Origin: Usnea hakonensis
Taxonomy: Eukaryota > Ascomycota > Lecanoromycetes > Lecanorales > Parmeliaceae
Length of the DNA stretch: 64,000 bases
Direction of reading: 5' to 3'
NCBI GenBank assembly: GCA_013423325.1
Contig: BLJB01000348.1
Span: 18,652-82,651, forward strand
Below are positions 34,850 to 45,831 of the stretch, piece by piece. A program made the translations under genes and the position numbers. The number at the start of each line of letters is the position of its first letter. Within the stretch, counting starts at the first letter, position 1. Under the pieces are notes generated by a model that was not told where the DNA came from, did no database searches, and was given only the letters and a program-made list of their open reading frames with translations.

Positions 34850-35180
34850 CCCCCGCAAAGTGACCTCCCTCAAAGCCATTACACTACTATATTAGGCCTA
34901 CACCGAGCTCTTTACTCTGGTACCTCCTCCGAGAGAGCCTATGAAGTAAGCCTTCGCTAAAAGGCCTTATAATTACCCTCAAATAGATATCCTCCTGTAT
35001 AGTGACGAAAGTACTCTATGGCCTTCTTATCACATCTACTATTCTTAATTGTATAGGCTAGAAAGCTACCGAAATCACCCTCAAACAGCCTATATACACC
35101 AAATTAAGGCTTCATTATTACCACTTTAGGATATTGCGACAATAGAATAGATTTTAGGTAATTGCGCTGATTGATGTTGG
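34850..35180 (-). pseudogene. Degenerate TA-enriched relic, coding-like with stops
   Basis: This 330-bp stretch is richer in TA and TAG/TAA than its neighbours. Read on the minus strand it gives coding-like pieces broken by stops, such as YFRHYTGGYLFEGNYKAF then RRLTS, ALSEEVPE and MALREVTLRG. Some stops would be Gln codons if T were restored to C, as expected after RIP. I cannot assign the parent gene. It lies between two 2EXR-type genes. Confidence 0.4.
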
Positions 35181-35288
35181 TCTCTGCATACAAATTCAGG
35201 TGGTTGGTGTAGCAGGTGTGTGTGCCAAGATATTGCTTTTTTTTCTGAGCATGCTAAAAGACAGCTAGCGCCTTGGCTTTGAGGATCA

Positions 35289-36053
35289 ATGACAACGTAC
35301 GAGGGGTTCTATTTTCACCATCGCCAGCTGTTTTCCTCCTCACATCTCCCAAACCAGCAAGACAGACTGGATAGGATCCCAATGCCTTCTACCGAGCCCA
35401 AAACAGGGGTTCCAGATCAATCATCAGCCCTTCAGTTCCGCCTTTTTGGCCTCCCACTGGACCTCCGAATCATGATATACGAAGTATGTCTCTTCTCTCC
35501 AGGCGAAATTATCATCCAGCGTGTCCGGCACGATCAGGAGCAACTGGAATCGAACAAGCGCCTAGTCCCAAATGTGAACTTACTGCTCGTGAGCAGGCAA
35601 GTGTATAGAGAAGCGGCGCCCGTGGTGTATGGGTGCAACACATTCAAATTCTACTTGCAGCCAGATGGCTCGACTGACTTGGATTTGTTTGAGATCCGCT
35701 TGACCAGCATTAGCCGCAATAGAATATACCACATAGACTTCACGTTGATTCGAAAAACCATCTATTATAAAGTGGCCCTCTACGACATGCTTTCAAATCT
35801 AAAGCGGCTGCCGAGACTTAAAATCCTGCGTATTCTCATATTCCAGGATGTCGGAAGCCACCTCTTACCCTTGATGCAATATGTTGAGCGGAGCAAGGGA
35901 AATGCGGAGGTAAAGCTTCTCATTCGCAAGATGTGCTGCAGGCAACGATTAGTCGCAGTAGATGCTGGTATCTTAGATGCAATGCGAAAGTGGAATTGGA
36001 CAGTGGCAGGCAACTTTCACGTCAAAGGACAGCGTCAAGCACAGGATCGTTAG
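35289..36053 (+). CDS. 2EXR/DUF7730-type protein (254 aa, or 223 from the second ATG)
   Basis: Intronless. The core is FGLPLDLRIMIYEVCLFSPG followed by EIIIQ, then LLLVSRQVYREAAPVVYGCN and TFKFYL, the same two-part pattern as the other members of this cluster. A leucine-rich helix (KVALYDMLSNLKRLPRLKIL) and a KMCCRQRLV segment follow. The first ATG (35289) gives a 31-residue extension rich in Phe, His and Ser. The second (MPSTEP at 35382) starts closer to the domain and is equally plausible. No targeting signal is clear. Fourth member of the 31-36 kb cluster. Confidence 0.72.
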   Translation: MTTYEGFYFHHRQLFSSSHLPNQQDRLDRIPMPSTEPKTGVPDQSSALQFRLFGLPLDLRIMIYEVCLFSPGEIIIQRVRHDQEQLESNKRLVPNVNLLLVSRQVYREAAPVVYGCNTFKFYLQPDGSTDLDLFEIRLTSISRNRIYHIDFTLIRKTIYYKVALYDMLSNLKRLPRLKILRILIFQDVGSHLLPLMQYVERSKGNAEVKLLIRKMCCRQRLVAVDAGILDAMRKWNWTVAGNFHVKGQRQAQDR

Positions 36054-36983
36054 GTCCTTCGGATATCTCATAAGACAAGAAGGCAGCAAGTCACACGGCA
36101 ACCAGTCAGAGAGAATCTTGCAGCGCGCGTAATGTCTCCCAAGCAGGATTTGGGGAGCTTCCCTCGTAGGAGGCCCAAGGATGTCCCAATAATCTGGCCA
36201 ATCTCTTCGCCCGGAGCATCTGAAATTTCAGGTGACGCGCCTAGGGATCCAAGAGCTGCTGCCAGAAGCTCCAGGTGGCGCATTCAGGCGCAGGTATAGC
36301 GTGGCATTGCTGCTCTCCTTGGAGCAGTTGGACGAGTGGGCCAATACAATCTAAACCGGTTCCAAAGCCTGCAAGTACCGGGTGTGAAATTATCATCTCC
36401 AACAACAAAAGAAGATCGTCTCCAACGGCACAAGAGGATTGCTGGCCCTCTTCTCCTGATTCATAGTGTGGCTGGAGGCCAATTGTGTCGAGCTGTAACT
36501 GCCGTGACAGTGGACAACACAGCTAGGCCTCTCCCAAATCCTAGCATGAGGACATCATTGCAATCAAAGTGACAGAAGTACTTCGGATACAAGCTTCTCA
36601 GTGGCTATGGATGGACCATTTTGATCAATTTGCTGATAGTGAGGTAGAATTAAATGACGGAGTTTTTCATGCTTCCTAAGGGGCTACTTCGTGACAAAAG
36701 TCAGTATGTTGGGTCACTTATGTCGACACGATATCCTTCCATCAACACCACTTATCTTCATTCTGCTTTTACGTCTTTAATATGCTGCTTTCCATTCTCG
36801 AAACAAGCGATCTGGTACACTGCATCAATAGTGTCGATCTCTTCACACGGAGACACTACATCGATGCGAACTAGAGCTTCCATGAATCCAAGGTCAAACT
36901 TGGAAAATGTTTGAGCGATATGTAGGACTACTAACGTGCTCACTTCCTCTAGCATAATAGCCAACACCGCCAATCCCGACTCT
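36054..36983. other. Intergenic, convergent 3' flanks
   Basis: Between the 3' ends of the 2EXR gene at 35289 (plus) and the zinc-finger gene (minus). Only short, contradictory ORFs. Confidence 0.45.
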
Positions 36984-38064
36984 CTACAACATCGAGCCAT
37001 TTCGCAGCAAATCGCCATACTGTCCTCTTTTCAAAGCCATGTCCACTCTCCCAGGATCCACAACCCACGTCCCATTAGCGTCAAGCATGCCTCGACGTTC
37101 CAATTCTTGCATGGTCTGCTGGAGATGCGCTTGCCCGTCGTGAATGGCTTTCTGCCAATGTTGGAACCTTGAAAGGAGCGTTCCATTGGTCAAAGATCCC
37201 ATGCTGAGGTTTTCGTCGTGCGGCTCCGAATTGTCCGAGGCACAAGGTCTGAGTCGCGGCTGAAGATGAGAAAAGTCTGGATCGTAGTGCTCTAGGCTAT
37301 CCAGGGGATTGAACATGACGGAAGGATCAGGATATTCGAGGTCTGGCTGCTGGTTCTCGGAGCTTTTCGATGCTGAAAATATTGAGTGAGGCTGGTGACC
37401 GTTGAGCTGGAAGTTGCCTGTCGCAGAGTCGTCGAACTGAGTACCCGCAAGCATGTAAGCTTCAGGCCTTGGAGCTTGCAGCTGATTACTTTGTAGCTCA
37501 CTGTTGATTCATGAGTTAGATCCAACACCCTACTCGCTAGCAAGGGGCGCCCTCCTACCTGAAACTCAGACTGCCACGATTTGTACCATAGGCGGGATCA
37601 TTCCATGTATCATCCCATCGCGCGCCATTCGGATTGCCGTACATCTCCACGCACCTGGCAAAGTGAGACTGGACATGATCTCTCCTTTTGTGCCAGCCAC
37701 GACAAATTGGACATTGGTATTTGCAATCTTCGCTTTGCGGATTCATAGGCCGAGGGACCTCGCCTGGAGCTAGCGTCGAGGGTGTTACGACGCCGTTGAC
37801 GGCAGCGAGTCGTTCGTAGAATTTCCGTTGTCTCTCATCTCGCTGCTCTTTTGGTCTTAAAGCATGAACGGCTCGCTTCCGGGAAGAAGAGATGGTGGTG
37901 GTGGCATAACCAGCGCTTATAACCTCGTCAGTATGTACAGTTTGCAAAATTCAAGGTAATTACTCCTCGTCTGAATCATTCCGCTTCCGCTTCAGTACGG
38001 GAGACTGGAATCTCTGGGTGTTGAACGCGTATCCTCCTCCTTGTAATGTCGGAGGATTCACCAT
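36984..38064 (-). CDS. C2H2-like zinc-finger protein (324 aa)
   Basis: Exons 38064-37964, 37915-37559 and 37500-36984 join in frame (975 nt). A basic NLS-like patch LKRKRNDSDE lies near the N-terminus, then RKRAVHALRPKEQRDERQRK. A single zinc-finger-like motif CPICRGWHKRRDHVQSHFAR is found at about residues 95-115, with C-x2-C-x8-H-x3-H spacing rather than the classic x12, and another Cys follows. The C-terminal half is acidic/Ser-rich, then ends with a helical part (LLSRFQHWQKAIHDGQAHLQ and onward). Probably nuclear. DNA-binding is inference. The ATG at 38064 is the only one in the open part of exon 1. The frame closes 37 bp upstream, so an additional 5' exon cannot be excluded. A MITE sits 149 bp upstream. 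Confidence 0.75.
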
Positions 38065-39509
38065 ACCGTGTACTTGTGCAAATTGTTGCTCAAATGCCCA
38101 AGGAGTCAGTTATAGTCGGCGTCTCTGTTAGATTCCGGCTGGATTCTTTGATAATTACTAATAGACGTACATTAACGAAGAGAGAATAAATGTCGGATTA
38201 TAAGCCAAAATACCTTAGCGGACTTCTATAAGCTACGGGAACCGTATCTAATACCGTGTTAAAAAAAAATAACCGCCAAAAGGCGGTATCTTAACCTTAT
38301 GTCGGAATACACGCTAATATACCGCGCTAAACCTAAAAGTGTAAACGTAACTTAGCTTTAAGCGGTACTTTCTACCTAGGTTACGTGTTCTAAGTTAGTT
38401 TACTAAAAGGCGGTACCCTATTTTAAGACGGTTCTTTTAAATTACGGTTATTTCCTACGGTTTTTTGAGCCCATAGAAGTCCGCTAAGGTAATTACTATT
38501 TACTATCGCATATTATTCACCAAGTAGAAGAGAAGAGAAGATTGAAGTCTGAGAGCGTGAGATACGTGTACTTTATAAGATAGCATCACATCGTTCTGAG
38601 ATTACTTTGATAGATGTGCTGATCACAACTTCTCTGTATTTGCGGTGCTGTATTGTGAAAATGTAGTTAACGAAGGACAAGCATTCACCACCTAGACGTT
38701 TTCTTCAAGCGGAAGTATATCACAGTAGGTAACCGCTACACCCCACCCCTTTCCCTTTCCCTTTCCGAATAAACCCCATAATCCTGCTCTTCACTAATAT
38801 GAAAAGTCGCGTTCTGTGAATTATAGGATATGAATGTGAATGTCGTTCCGGATAGCTGGTGCTGGTGCTGGAGAGAGAGGGATATTTCTGTTGCGGGGAA
38901 CAGTGTCGTGATGGGAAATGGGAAACGTGAGTTGGTTGGGGAGAGATTTTATGGTGCGGTGGGCTTGGGGGATGGTTGGTTTGGGTTGTGGTGGGGGGGA
39001 GGGAGGGGGTGTTGGGGGGGGGTTGGTGGTGATATTTTTATGGAGGGGAAGGGGGGTGGGAGTGGATGGTGATGTTTATGGGGAATGGTTGAGCAGAAGT
39101 TTCTAGGGGGTCTGGAGGGGGGGGAAGGGGTTTTTTGTGAGTGGGAGCTTTGTTAGCGGGATATCTGTGAGAGTATGGGTCAATGGCGATCATTTCGATT
39201 AGAGGAGGTCGTGAATGAAAGGAAGGGGGGTGGTAAACAAATAGATAAAATGGTAATCAGCTAACGGCTGGATTGAGCGAAATAAATTTTAGGAAAGAAG
39301 CCGTGGTCTTGGTGCTTCTCTACAGAAGATATGGAGTTATGGCACGGATCCTTAGATCCCAAGCGCGAGAGGAAGGTCCCATGCAATCAGCTGTTCCCAG
39401 TTCCCTGCCCTGATGTAATTGTCTGGAGCAACAACTACATCTTCGGAGCCGTGCCTTTCTGTACTCGTAAATTGTTGCCACTAGGTTCTTCGTGATACGA
39501 AGCTCAGGT
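38065..39509. other. Intergenic with MITE and G-rich tract
   Basis: Holds the TA-flanked MITE (38213-38489) and a G-rich plus-strand tract at about 38935-39135. The remaining sequence shows no gene. Confidence 0.55.
38213..38489. mobile_element. 277-bp MITE with 17-bp perfect TIRs, TA target duplication
   Basis: Left terminus CCTTAGCGGACTTCTAT and right terminus ATAGAAGTCCGCTAAGG are perfect inverted repeats of 17 bp, extending imperfectly to 22. Both ends are flanked by TA (38211-38212 and 38490-38491), the target duplication of Tc1/mariner/pogo-type transposons. The interior has no ORF, an A9 run, and repeated GGCGGTA / TACCGCC motifs including a local palindrome (ACCGCCAAAAGGCGGT). This makes it a non-autonomous element. 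It has many TA dinucleotides, which may reflect RIP. Confidence 0.85.
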
Positions 39510-39922
39510 TTACGCAATACTGTTCCTGCTGGAGCCTGTGGCAAGTTCAAGGGTGAGAGACAATATTTGAGAGATCTTCACAAGATGCTTACCAAGATCG
39601 GGTATTGCTTGGTCCCACGGATATCTTGTTGAGCGATCTTCGTGAGCTATGACTGCCGCTTCAAGGCTTGAGTATGAACGGATAGTGTGTAAACGCCATG
39701 AATGTTGAGGTGAAGGCATTTTTGGTTGGTAGGTGTGGTATTCGGAGATCGTGTCTGTTAGAGAGGTCTGTCAGAAACTATTGATGTCCAGAGCATTTTC
39801 CGAATGGACTTACCAGTATTTCGTCTCCTTTGCCGGGCAAATCGCCAAATGATGAGGAGCATCGGCGCGCATGTTGCTAGCAGAGATACGAGAGCGATGA
39901 TAGCACCTACTGGCCAGGACAT
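39510..39922 (-). CDS. Small single-pass membrane protein (98 aa)
   Basis: Exons 39922-39814, 39754-39593 and 39535-39510 join to 297 nt with all introns GT-AG and CTGAC/CTAAC-like branch sites. Residues 4-26 form a transmembrane or signal-anchor helix (begins MSWPVGAIIALVSLLA), followed by a strongly basic stop-transfer RFARQRRR. The remaining about 60 residues are hydrophilic and end in SSRNSIA. No family recognised. The basic flank suggests an N-out, cytosolic-tail topology. Three clean introns in such a short gene argue that it is real, because chance ORFs rarely splice in phase twice. Confidence 0.6.
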
Positions 39923-40851
39923 GGTGAAAAGTCGAGTCGCGCACTTTGTAAAATCTTTGGGGATGTCGTTCTTGGGCCTGGTTATATACGATAGAATATG
40001 TTGCTCGGATTTGGGACAAAGAAGAGAATTGGGATAGATTGGATAGAGAGCCTTGCGGGATCAGATTTGGGACTTATTCAGATTCGGGCTAGGGAGCCCT
40101 GCGGCTCGGATTTGGACAGAACGCCTTGTGACTTCCACTTGCGGCATAGATCAGATTCGAGGTAAAGAGCCTTGTGGTTTGTATTTTGGATGTAGATCGG
40201 ATTTTGGATAGAGCCACTGGCGGCTCGAGCCTTGACACTCGGATTTGGGAAGGCTTCATAAGCACAGCCCTGCAACTTTGATTTGGGGCAGGAAATGCCG
40301 CACATCATATTTGAGACTGCACGTTCTGCCTATCAGAACGTGGCCACGTACCGTTTGCTGCGTCCGGTTGTTTAGTAGCTTGTGCAAAATGCAGAAAGAT
40401 TTGGGTCATCTCCAATCACATCACAGAAATCGGAATCGGGGTCTTGGCAAGCTTGGCCGCCGATGTGACAGATTTTGTCAACAGCCATTCAGCGATGCAT
40501 GCAGAGTCACCCGTGATCAAGTCTCGCAGTAGGCTGCATATGACTAGACCCGTCGGGATTCGTCCACATCATCATGCGTCTAAGCCTTCTCCGCCATCTT
40601 TCTTCATTGACTAGAGTAAGCGCGATGCCGGGGTATGACCACTTTCGTAAAAAGGCTGTAGGCTGTGGCTTGCAATTGATTGGCCAGAACCACAATCCTA
40701 CACAGTCATATTGGAGGGATCATGTATATCCTATTGGAGTTATTATATATATCTGATGCTGCTCCGGACACTCAATCTCTGCTTTGGACAGACTCAAGCA
40801 GCTGCTGCAATCCCTCGTTGTCCTTTATCCTGACGCAGCCTTGTGCCCAGA
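39923..40851. other. Divergent intergenic region with degenerate repeats
   Basis: At 40020-40300 a loose repeat of about 40 bp built on CAGATTTGGG / GGATTTGGGA / AGAGCCTTGTGG occurs about seven times. It lies upstream of both the 98-residue membrane protein (minus) and the Clr5-ankyrin gene (plus). No gene. Confidence 0.5.
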
Positions 40852-43800
40852 ATGTCTGCCCGCAACAAGGCTGACCCGGACCCTGGCTGGGACCACCATG
40901 AAGCAATAATCAAATCATTGTATGTGGAAAGAAAGGTCAAGCTCGGAGATCTCATCAAGATTATGGCAACATCTCATCGCTTCCGAAAAACGTGAGAAAG
41001 TCTCAGTCTTGGACAAAGTCAAGGTCACGGCTACTGATTGTTTTAAAGTAAATCACAGTATGAGAGCCAGTTCAAGATTTGGGGCATACGCAAGTACCGA
41101 AAAATAGAGGACTGGAAAAGCATTGGTCGGAACATTGCGGAAAGAAGACGGGCAGGGAAAGAAAGCAGGGTCTACATCGATGGTGAACTCATCCCAAAAT
41201 CGAGGGTTCAGAAGCAAACCAGTCGTCATGCTTTCACAACGGCATTGGAGCGAAACCTCCCAGGTGCGTCCGATTCTCGAGTAATCTTGAGTCGTTGACG
41301 CTGACACTAATTTTCTAGCACCGATTCCATCAATTCCCGATGGCTTTGAAATTCGCACCCCTCCAGCAATAGAAATCGTACCTTTACCCACACTTCCAGG
41401 CGGCATACCCTCATCGCCCATCGGAATGCAGACACGATTTTGTGCGTCCCCCCGATTGCAAATCGTATCGTCCGCCTTACCATCTCAAACCGTGACCAGT
41501 GATGCTTCGCTGGATGTTCTCTGGACTACAATGTCTTCATCACCTCCGATAGTGCAGACTGATCTTTCGCTCGTTCAAAGTCAAAACGCCATGGACCCCA
41601 CAATATACTCACCGGGAATGTACGAGTCTTTCGGCTTTGTCTTCGAAGATGTAGATGAGTCCTTCCGACCCTTGAAATTAGTTTGGAACCTTCCATTTTG
41701 CGAGCTTGAAGATGGTCTTATCGCTCAAAGTATGTGTTACGATCCGTCTGAATATCTTCATTATCCTCTTCTTGCTGCTCTGCGGCTTTGACTTCCATAT
41801 GTCGACAGCTGCAAAATCCGCAAATATTAGCTAACTGAAACATAGTTGAACCTTCACTGATCTCAACAAATGCACAAATATTCGGATTCAAATCAACACC
41901 AGAGACTATTTCATTGCCAGAACATCACCACAATGATTTTAGCAAAGACGCTGACATTCTCTGCAAGGTGCTGAACGGTTCTCAATCGCTCACTGCAGTA
42001 ATCAAAGCTTTGCTACCCAGCACTGTGCGTGTTAGCCAAGAGGAAGACCAGGTAATCTTGAGTCCAAACCATCACCGCTCCGACTCAGCTCACTACAAGC
42101 TTTTCTCTCTTCTGATCTTCGCAATGGCCAACAGCTTCGCTGGTCTGAATAGTGTTCCAATCAAGGAGATCAGGGATTTTCTCAGTCGCCAAGCAAGCAC
42201 CCGGCTATTACAACACATTCTAAATACCTCAGGTCCGGAGTCTGAAGCCTTTGCGGAGAGTTTGTTTCGAACCGCCATATTGATGCAAGACGCACGCATC
42301 GTCAAGGTTCTTTTACAGAAAGGATTGTCTCTCAATGATCTAGTCTGTATTGACGGTGGGGTAACATACACTCCATTAGAATACTCTTCCATGGTTCGGA
42401 ACGTTGAAGTTACAAGGCTTCTCCTCGATGCCAAATTAGATGTCAACAGATCGATTTCAGGCGAAAAGTACCCTAAAAGTGCAATTGCATGCGCCATCAA
42501 AGGGCTGTATAGGTTATCTTACAGAGGTGTCCCGTTTGAGCTTGTGGATATGCTACTTAAGGCTGGTTGCAACTTCTCCTGGCAGTATATTAGCTTTCCG
42601 CCCCTTCAAGACAATCGCAAGGTTCTTGATCTGCTTTTGGACACTGCGTTCAAGACCAAGACGTACGAACAGGCTTGGTTTAGATTTGTCGAATGCTTGA
42701 GTGATTTCAATAACTCAATGGCAACAAGACTTTACACAAGATTCCTCGAAGAAGATGTCATTGTGAACCACAACATTCAACTTAATATTCATGGGAAAAA
42801 TTACCTTCTGATCGATTTCGCGGCACAGTGCGGGAATCTTGAATTGGTGCAGTTGCTTCTCCGCTCTCGTGTGTCCTCAACCAGTAAAACCCTTGCCTGT
42901 GCCATTGGAAGTAGGAACAAAGAGCTGGTAAGGTTTCTACTTGATCATGTGGCAGACTTCTTCGATTTCGAGGAGAGTGCGACTGAGGATTGGTACGATG
43001 GTGAAAAGTTCTCTTCTCCACCCCGTTCGCTTCTCTCTGAAGCGACCCGCTGGAAAGGTGCCGAGGCCCTAGATTTACTCGAGAAAGATGGTGCGTGTTC
43101 TCAGATAGTCAACAATGTAACAGACCCTTGGAAATTTGAACAGGTTTTGACGGCTGCGTCTGTCCGAGGACAACTCCCCATTGTTCAGAAATTGCTTAGT
43201 TCAAGGCCACCTGATGCTCGCGGAGAGGATCTCGGGAATGCTTTACTCGTTGCGATCTCCGCAAATGATGAAGCAATCGTTCTGGCGCTACTGAACGCTG
43301 GTGCCGATGTGAATCAAGCCTACAACGGCCGTGATGCAGTCTTTGGCAAAGCTTCGGACCTCATCGGGGGGACGAATAAAGATAAGTGTCTGTACTTCGG
43401 AGTCAAAGCCCTTGAGCTAGCACTGGGGCAGAAGAACGAAAAGCTCGTGCGATTGATTTTGGACGCCGACGTGGACATCGGTTTTGGAGCTAAAAGTGGG
43501 GACCATTCTGATCGCAGAGACGTGAGCGATTTTGGGGCTCTGGAATTAGCCGTTAAGTGGGGTAGTATTCCTATCATCAGAGAATTAATTTCTATGGGCA
43601 TTAGTATGAAAGGGTCGGCACTCGCAATTTCAATCCAGGAAAAGAATACCGAATGCATGTACCTTTTGCTCAATGCTGGAGCAGAGGTTAGTTCGGAGGC
43701 ACTCAAGGCAGCTGTAACCAACAACGATATTCAAATGGTCGAGTACCTTCTTTCCGTCGGTGCAGATCCGGCCAATACAGAGGCACTCGATGAAGCTTTG

Positions 43801-44697
43801 CCACATGGATTGCCGATGATTGAGACGCTTCTTACAGCCTTTGCAGGAAGGCACCCGCATGGGAAAGATGGGTACGGTATTGACGCATTTATACAAGCAA
43901 TCCAGAAAGGAGATTCCGCACTAGTCAAAGTTCTTCTCGATGCGAATGTAAATGTCCAAACATTGTTTCGACTTGAACACTCTAGGTATGACCTCGATCC
44001 CCGACTTCTCGATGCGAATGACTCTAGAACTGACTTCGATCCCCGACTTTATATCTGCGGTAGTCTACTGGGAACGGCAATCATTCTACAGCATGCCTCA
44101 AACTTTGCGATACTTCAGATGTTGCTGGGTGAGGTTGAAAACCCTAACATTGTGGTCCAAGCCTATCGGGATTACCCATATCATAGAGCTACTGCTCTTT
44201 TGACAGCCATCGACACTAAGGATATAAAGAAGGTACAACTGTTAATTGATGCTAGAGCCAATGTGAACTGGCCTGCAACGAAAGGAGTCAAACGCACTCC
44301 GATACAAAGGTCAGTGGAGATAGGGAGCTATGAGATCACAAATCTCCTGATCGACAAAGGTGGGCTTGTGAACAATGAGCCTGCCGTGAGAGGAGGGGCC
44401 ACTGCATTACAACTTGCAGCAATCGGAGGATATATCGGCATTGCGCAACTACTTTTGGAAAATGGTGCTGATGTCAATGCGCCTTCTGCGAAAATCTACG
44501 GAAGAACAGCCCTGGAAGGGGCGGCAGAGCATGGCCGTATCGACATGCTAAAGCTACTTTGCAACGCTGGTGCCAAGTTTCGGGGGAATGAGTATGAGAA
44601 AGCGCGAGAGCTCGCGAAGGAAAAAGGACACATGGCCACTTGGAGGTATCTCGAACATCTTTATCCGCCCTCCGAAACGATCTTCATGGACACTTAG
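40852..44697 (+). CDS. Clr5-domain ankyrin-repeat protein (4 exons, 1205 aa)
   Basis: Exons 40852-40991, 41049-41263, 41319-41729 and 41846-44697 total 3618 nt in frame. The first about 55-60 residues are a Clr5 domain: WDHHEAIIKSLYVERKVKLG, then SQYESQFKIWGIRKYRK, split by intron 1. A Pro/Ser-rich linker (about 110-270) follows. From about residue 330 to the end come 15-20 ankyrin-like repeats, clearest as TPLEYSSMVRNVEVTRLLLD, ALLVAISANDEAIVLALLNA and TALQLAAIGGYIGIAQLLLE. The N-terminal repeats are degenerate and the C-terminal ones canonical. Clr5-ankyrin fusions are common in filamentous ascomycetes. Clr5 is thought to bind DNA or proteins. The role here is unknown. Residues around 687-710 contain a small local duplication (DPRL). 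Confidence 0.9.
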
Positions 44698-45226
44698 ACA
44701 TGCCTTGTGAGGTAAGGATACTTCCGCGCTCCGCGATGTTGCATAACTTACATAGTACAGATACGGGTATTGATGGTAGACTCAGATTCTGGGATTGAGA
44801 GTGCAGTACATCTTGGCTAGACCTGTAGTTTTGGAATGGTTCTACATGTTTTGCATAGTATCCGAGAATGGTTGATATTCGCAGACAGATAAGACAAGCT
44901 GGGACGCAGTAATTTGACCCGCGACTGGGATCAACTGTCCTGGGACTGTCGTTCAGGAGGTTTGATGGCTGGGGCTCGTGCTCGAGTGGGCTAGAGAGGG
45001 TATGCGATAAGCAGGGAATTTGTATTTCAGTCATTGCGATTTGAACCCCCACAGTCATTTGTTAATCTATTTTTAATTATTCCTGCACCACCAGTTATCT
45101 CCACATTAGATACTATTTCATCCACACCCAAACCATTCATTTTATCAATCTCAACACAGAAATCACTCCTCCTAAGACTAGCATTGGAATGCTTGAACCA
45201 CTATCCCCATTCTCATCCAGTAGCTA
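44698..45226. other. Intergenic, 3' flank of Clr5-ankyrin gene
   Basis: No gene recognised. Confidence 0.4.
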
Positions 45227-45609
45227 TGGCTACGAGATCACTTGTTGGAGCTTATGAAGGCCGCTTTCTCGAGAGCACATCTCCCGTTAGCAGTAGCAAG
45301 CGAAAAGCACCAGCCGCGGAGCATGCAGATCCAAGGAAGAGTTTAATCCATCCCCAAAGCCCCACACCATTCTTCCCTTTTCCCAACCCACTATCAGCAT
45401 ACCAGACCCAACCCCGTCCCCACTGCCAACCAACCTCTAGACAGTACTCCAAGAGGTATGCTCGCTGGAGATATGACTGCCTATGTGAGTTCTTTTTGTT
45501 ACGTAGGGGCTCACCGGAGTCTAGACTCTGTGGGGAGGATTGCGTTTCAGACGGGAGGATGTTGGGGGGTTGGAGTGCGAGGGGTGGGAAAGGTCCACTG
45601 GCTGGATGA
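45227..45609 (+). CDS. Hypothetical short protein (127 aa), weak support
   Basis: ORF from MATRSLVGAYEGRFLESTSP, with a Ser/Lys/Pro-rich body and no recognisable domain. The upstream leader is C/T-rich as in real promoters. A GT at 45454 could instead open an intron, so the 3' half is doubtful. It converges with the rhodopsin-domain gene. It may be spurious. Confidence 0.25.
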
Positions 45610-45831
45610 AATTGTCCATCTGGGGGCTGGGCAACGGGACAATCCTCGGCCTTATTAGATCTTGAAAAGATATGCATATATCGCTCGGCAGTAAGAGTGG
45701 TTGTATGCGAGTGCTTGGATCAGAGCGCGCTATGGAATATTAAAACTTGAGTGCTTCAGACCGAGGTTTCCTGAGAGGATTGGGAGTATGAGACCCCGCT
45801 CCCTTCTAATATCTACTTCAAGAAAACTTGC

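Noticed and set aside
38830..39106. Gly/Trp-rich ORFs at 38.8-39.1 kb
   Set aside because: Low-complexity G-run translation.
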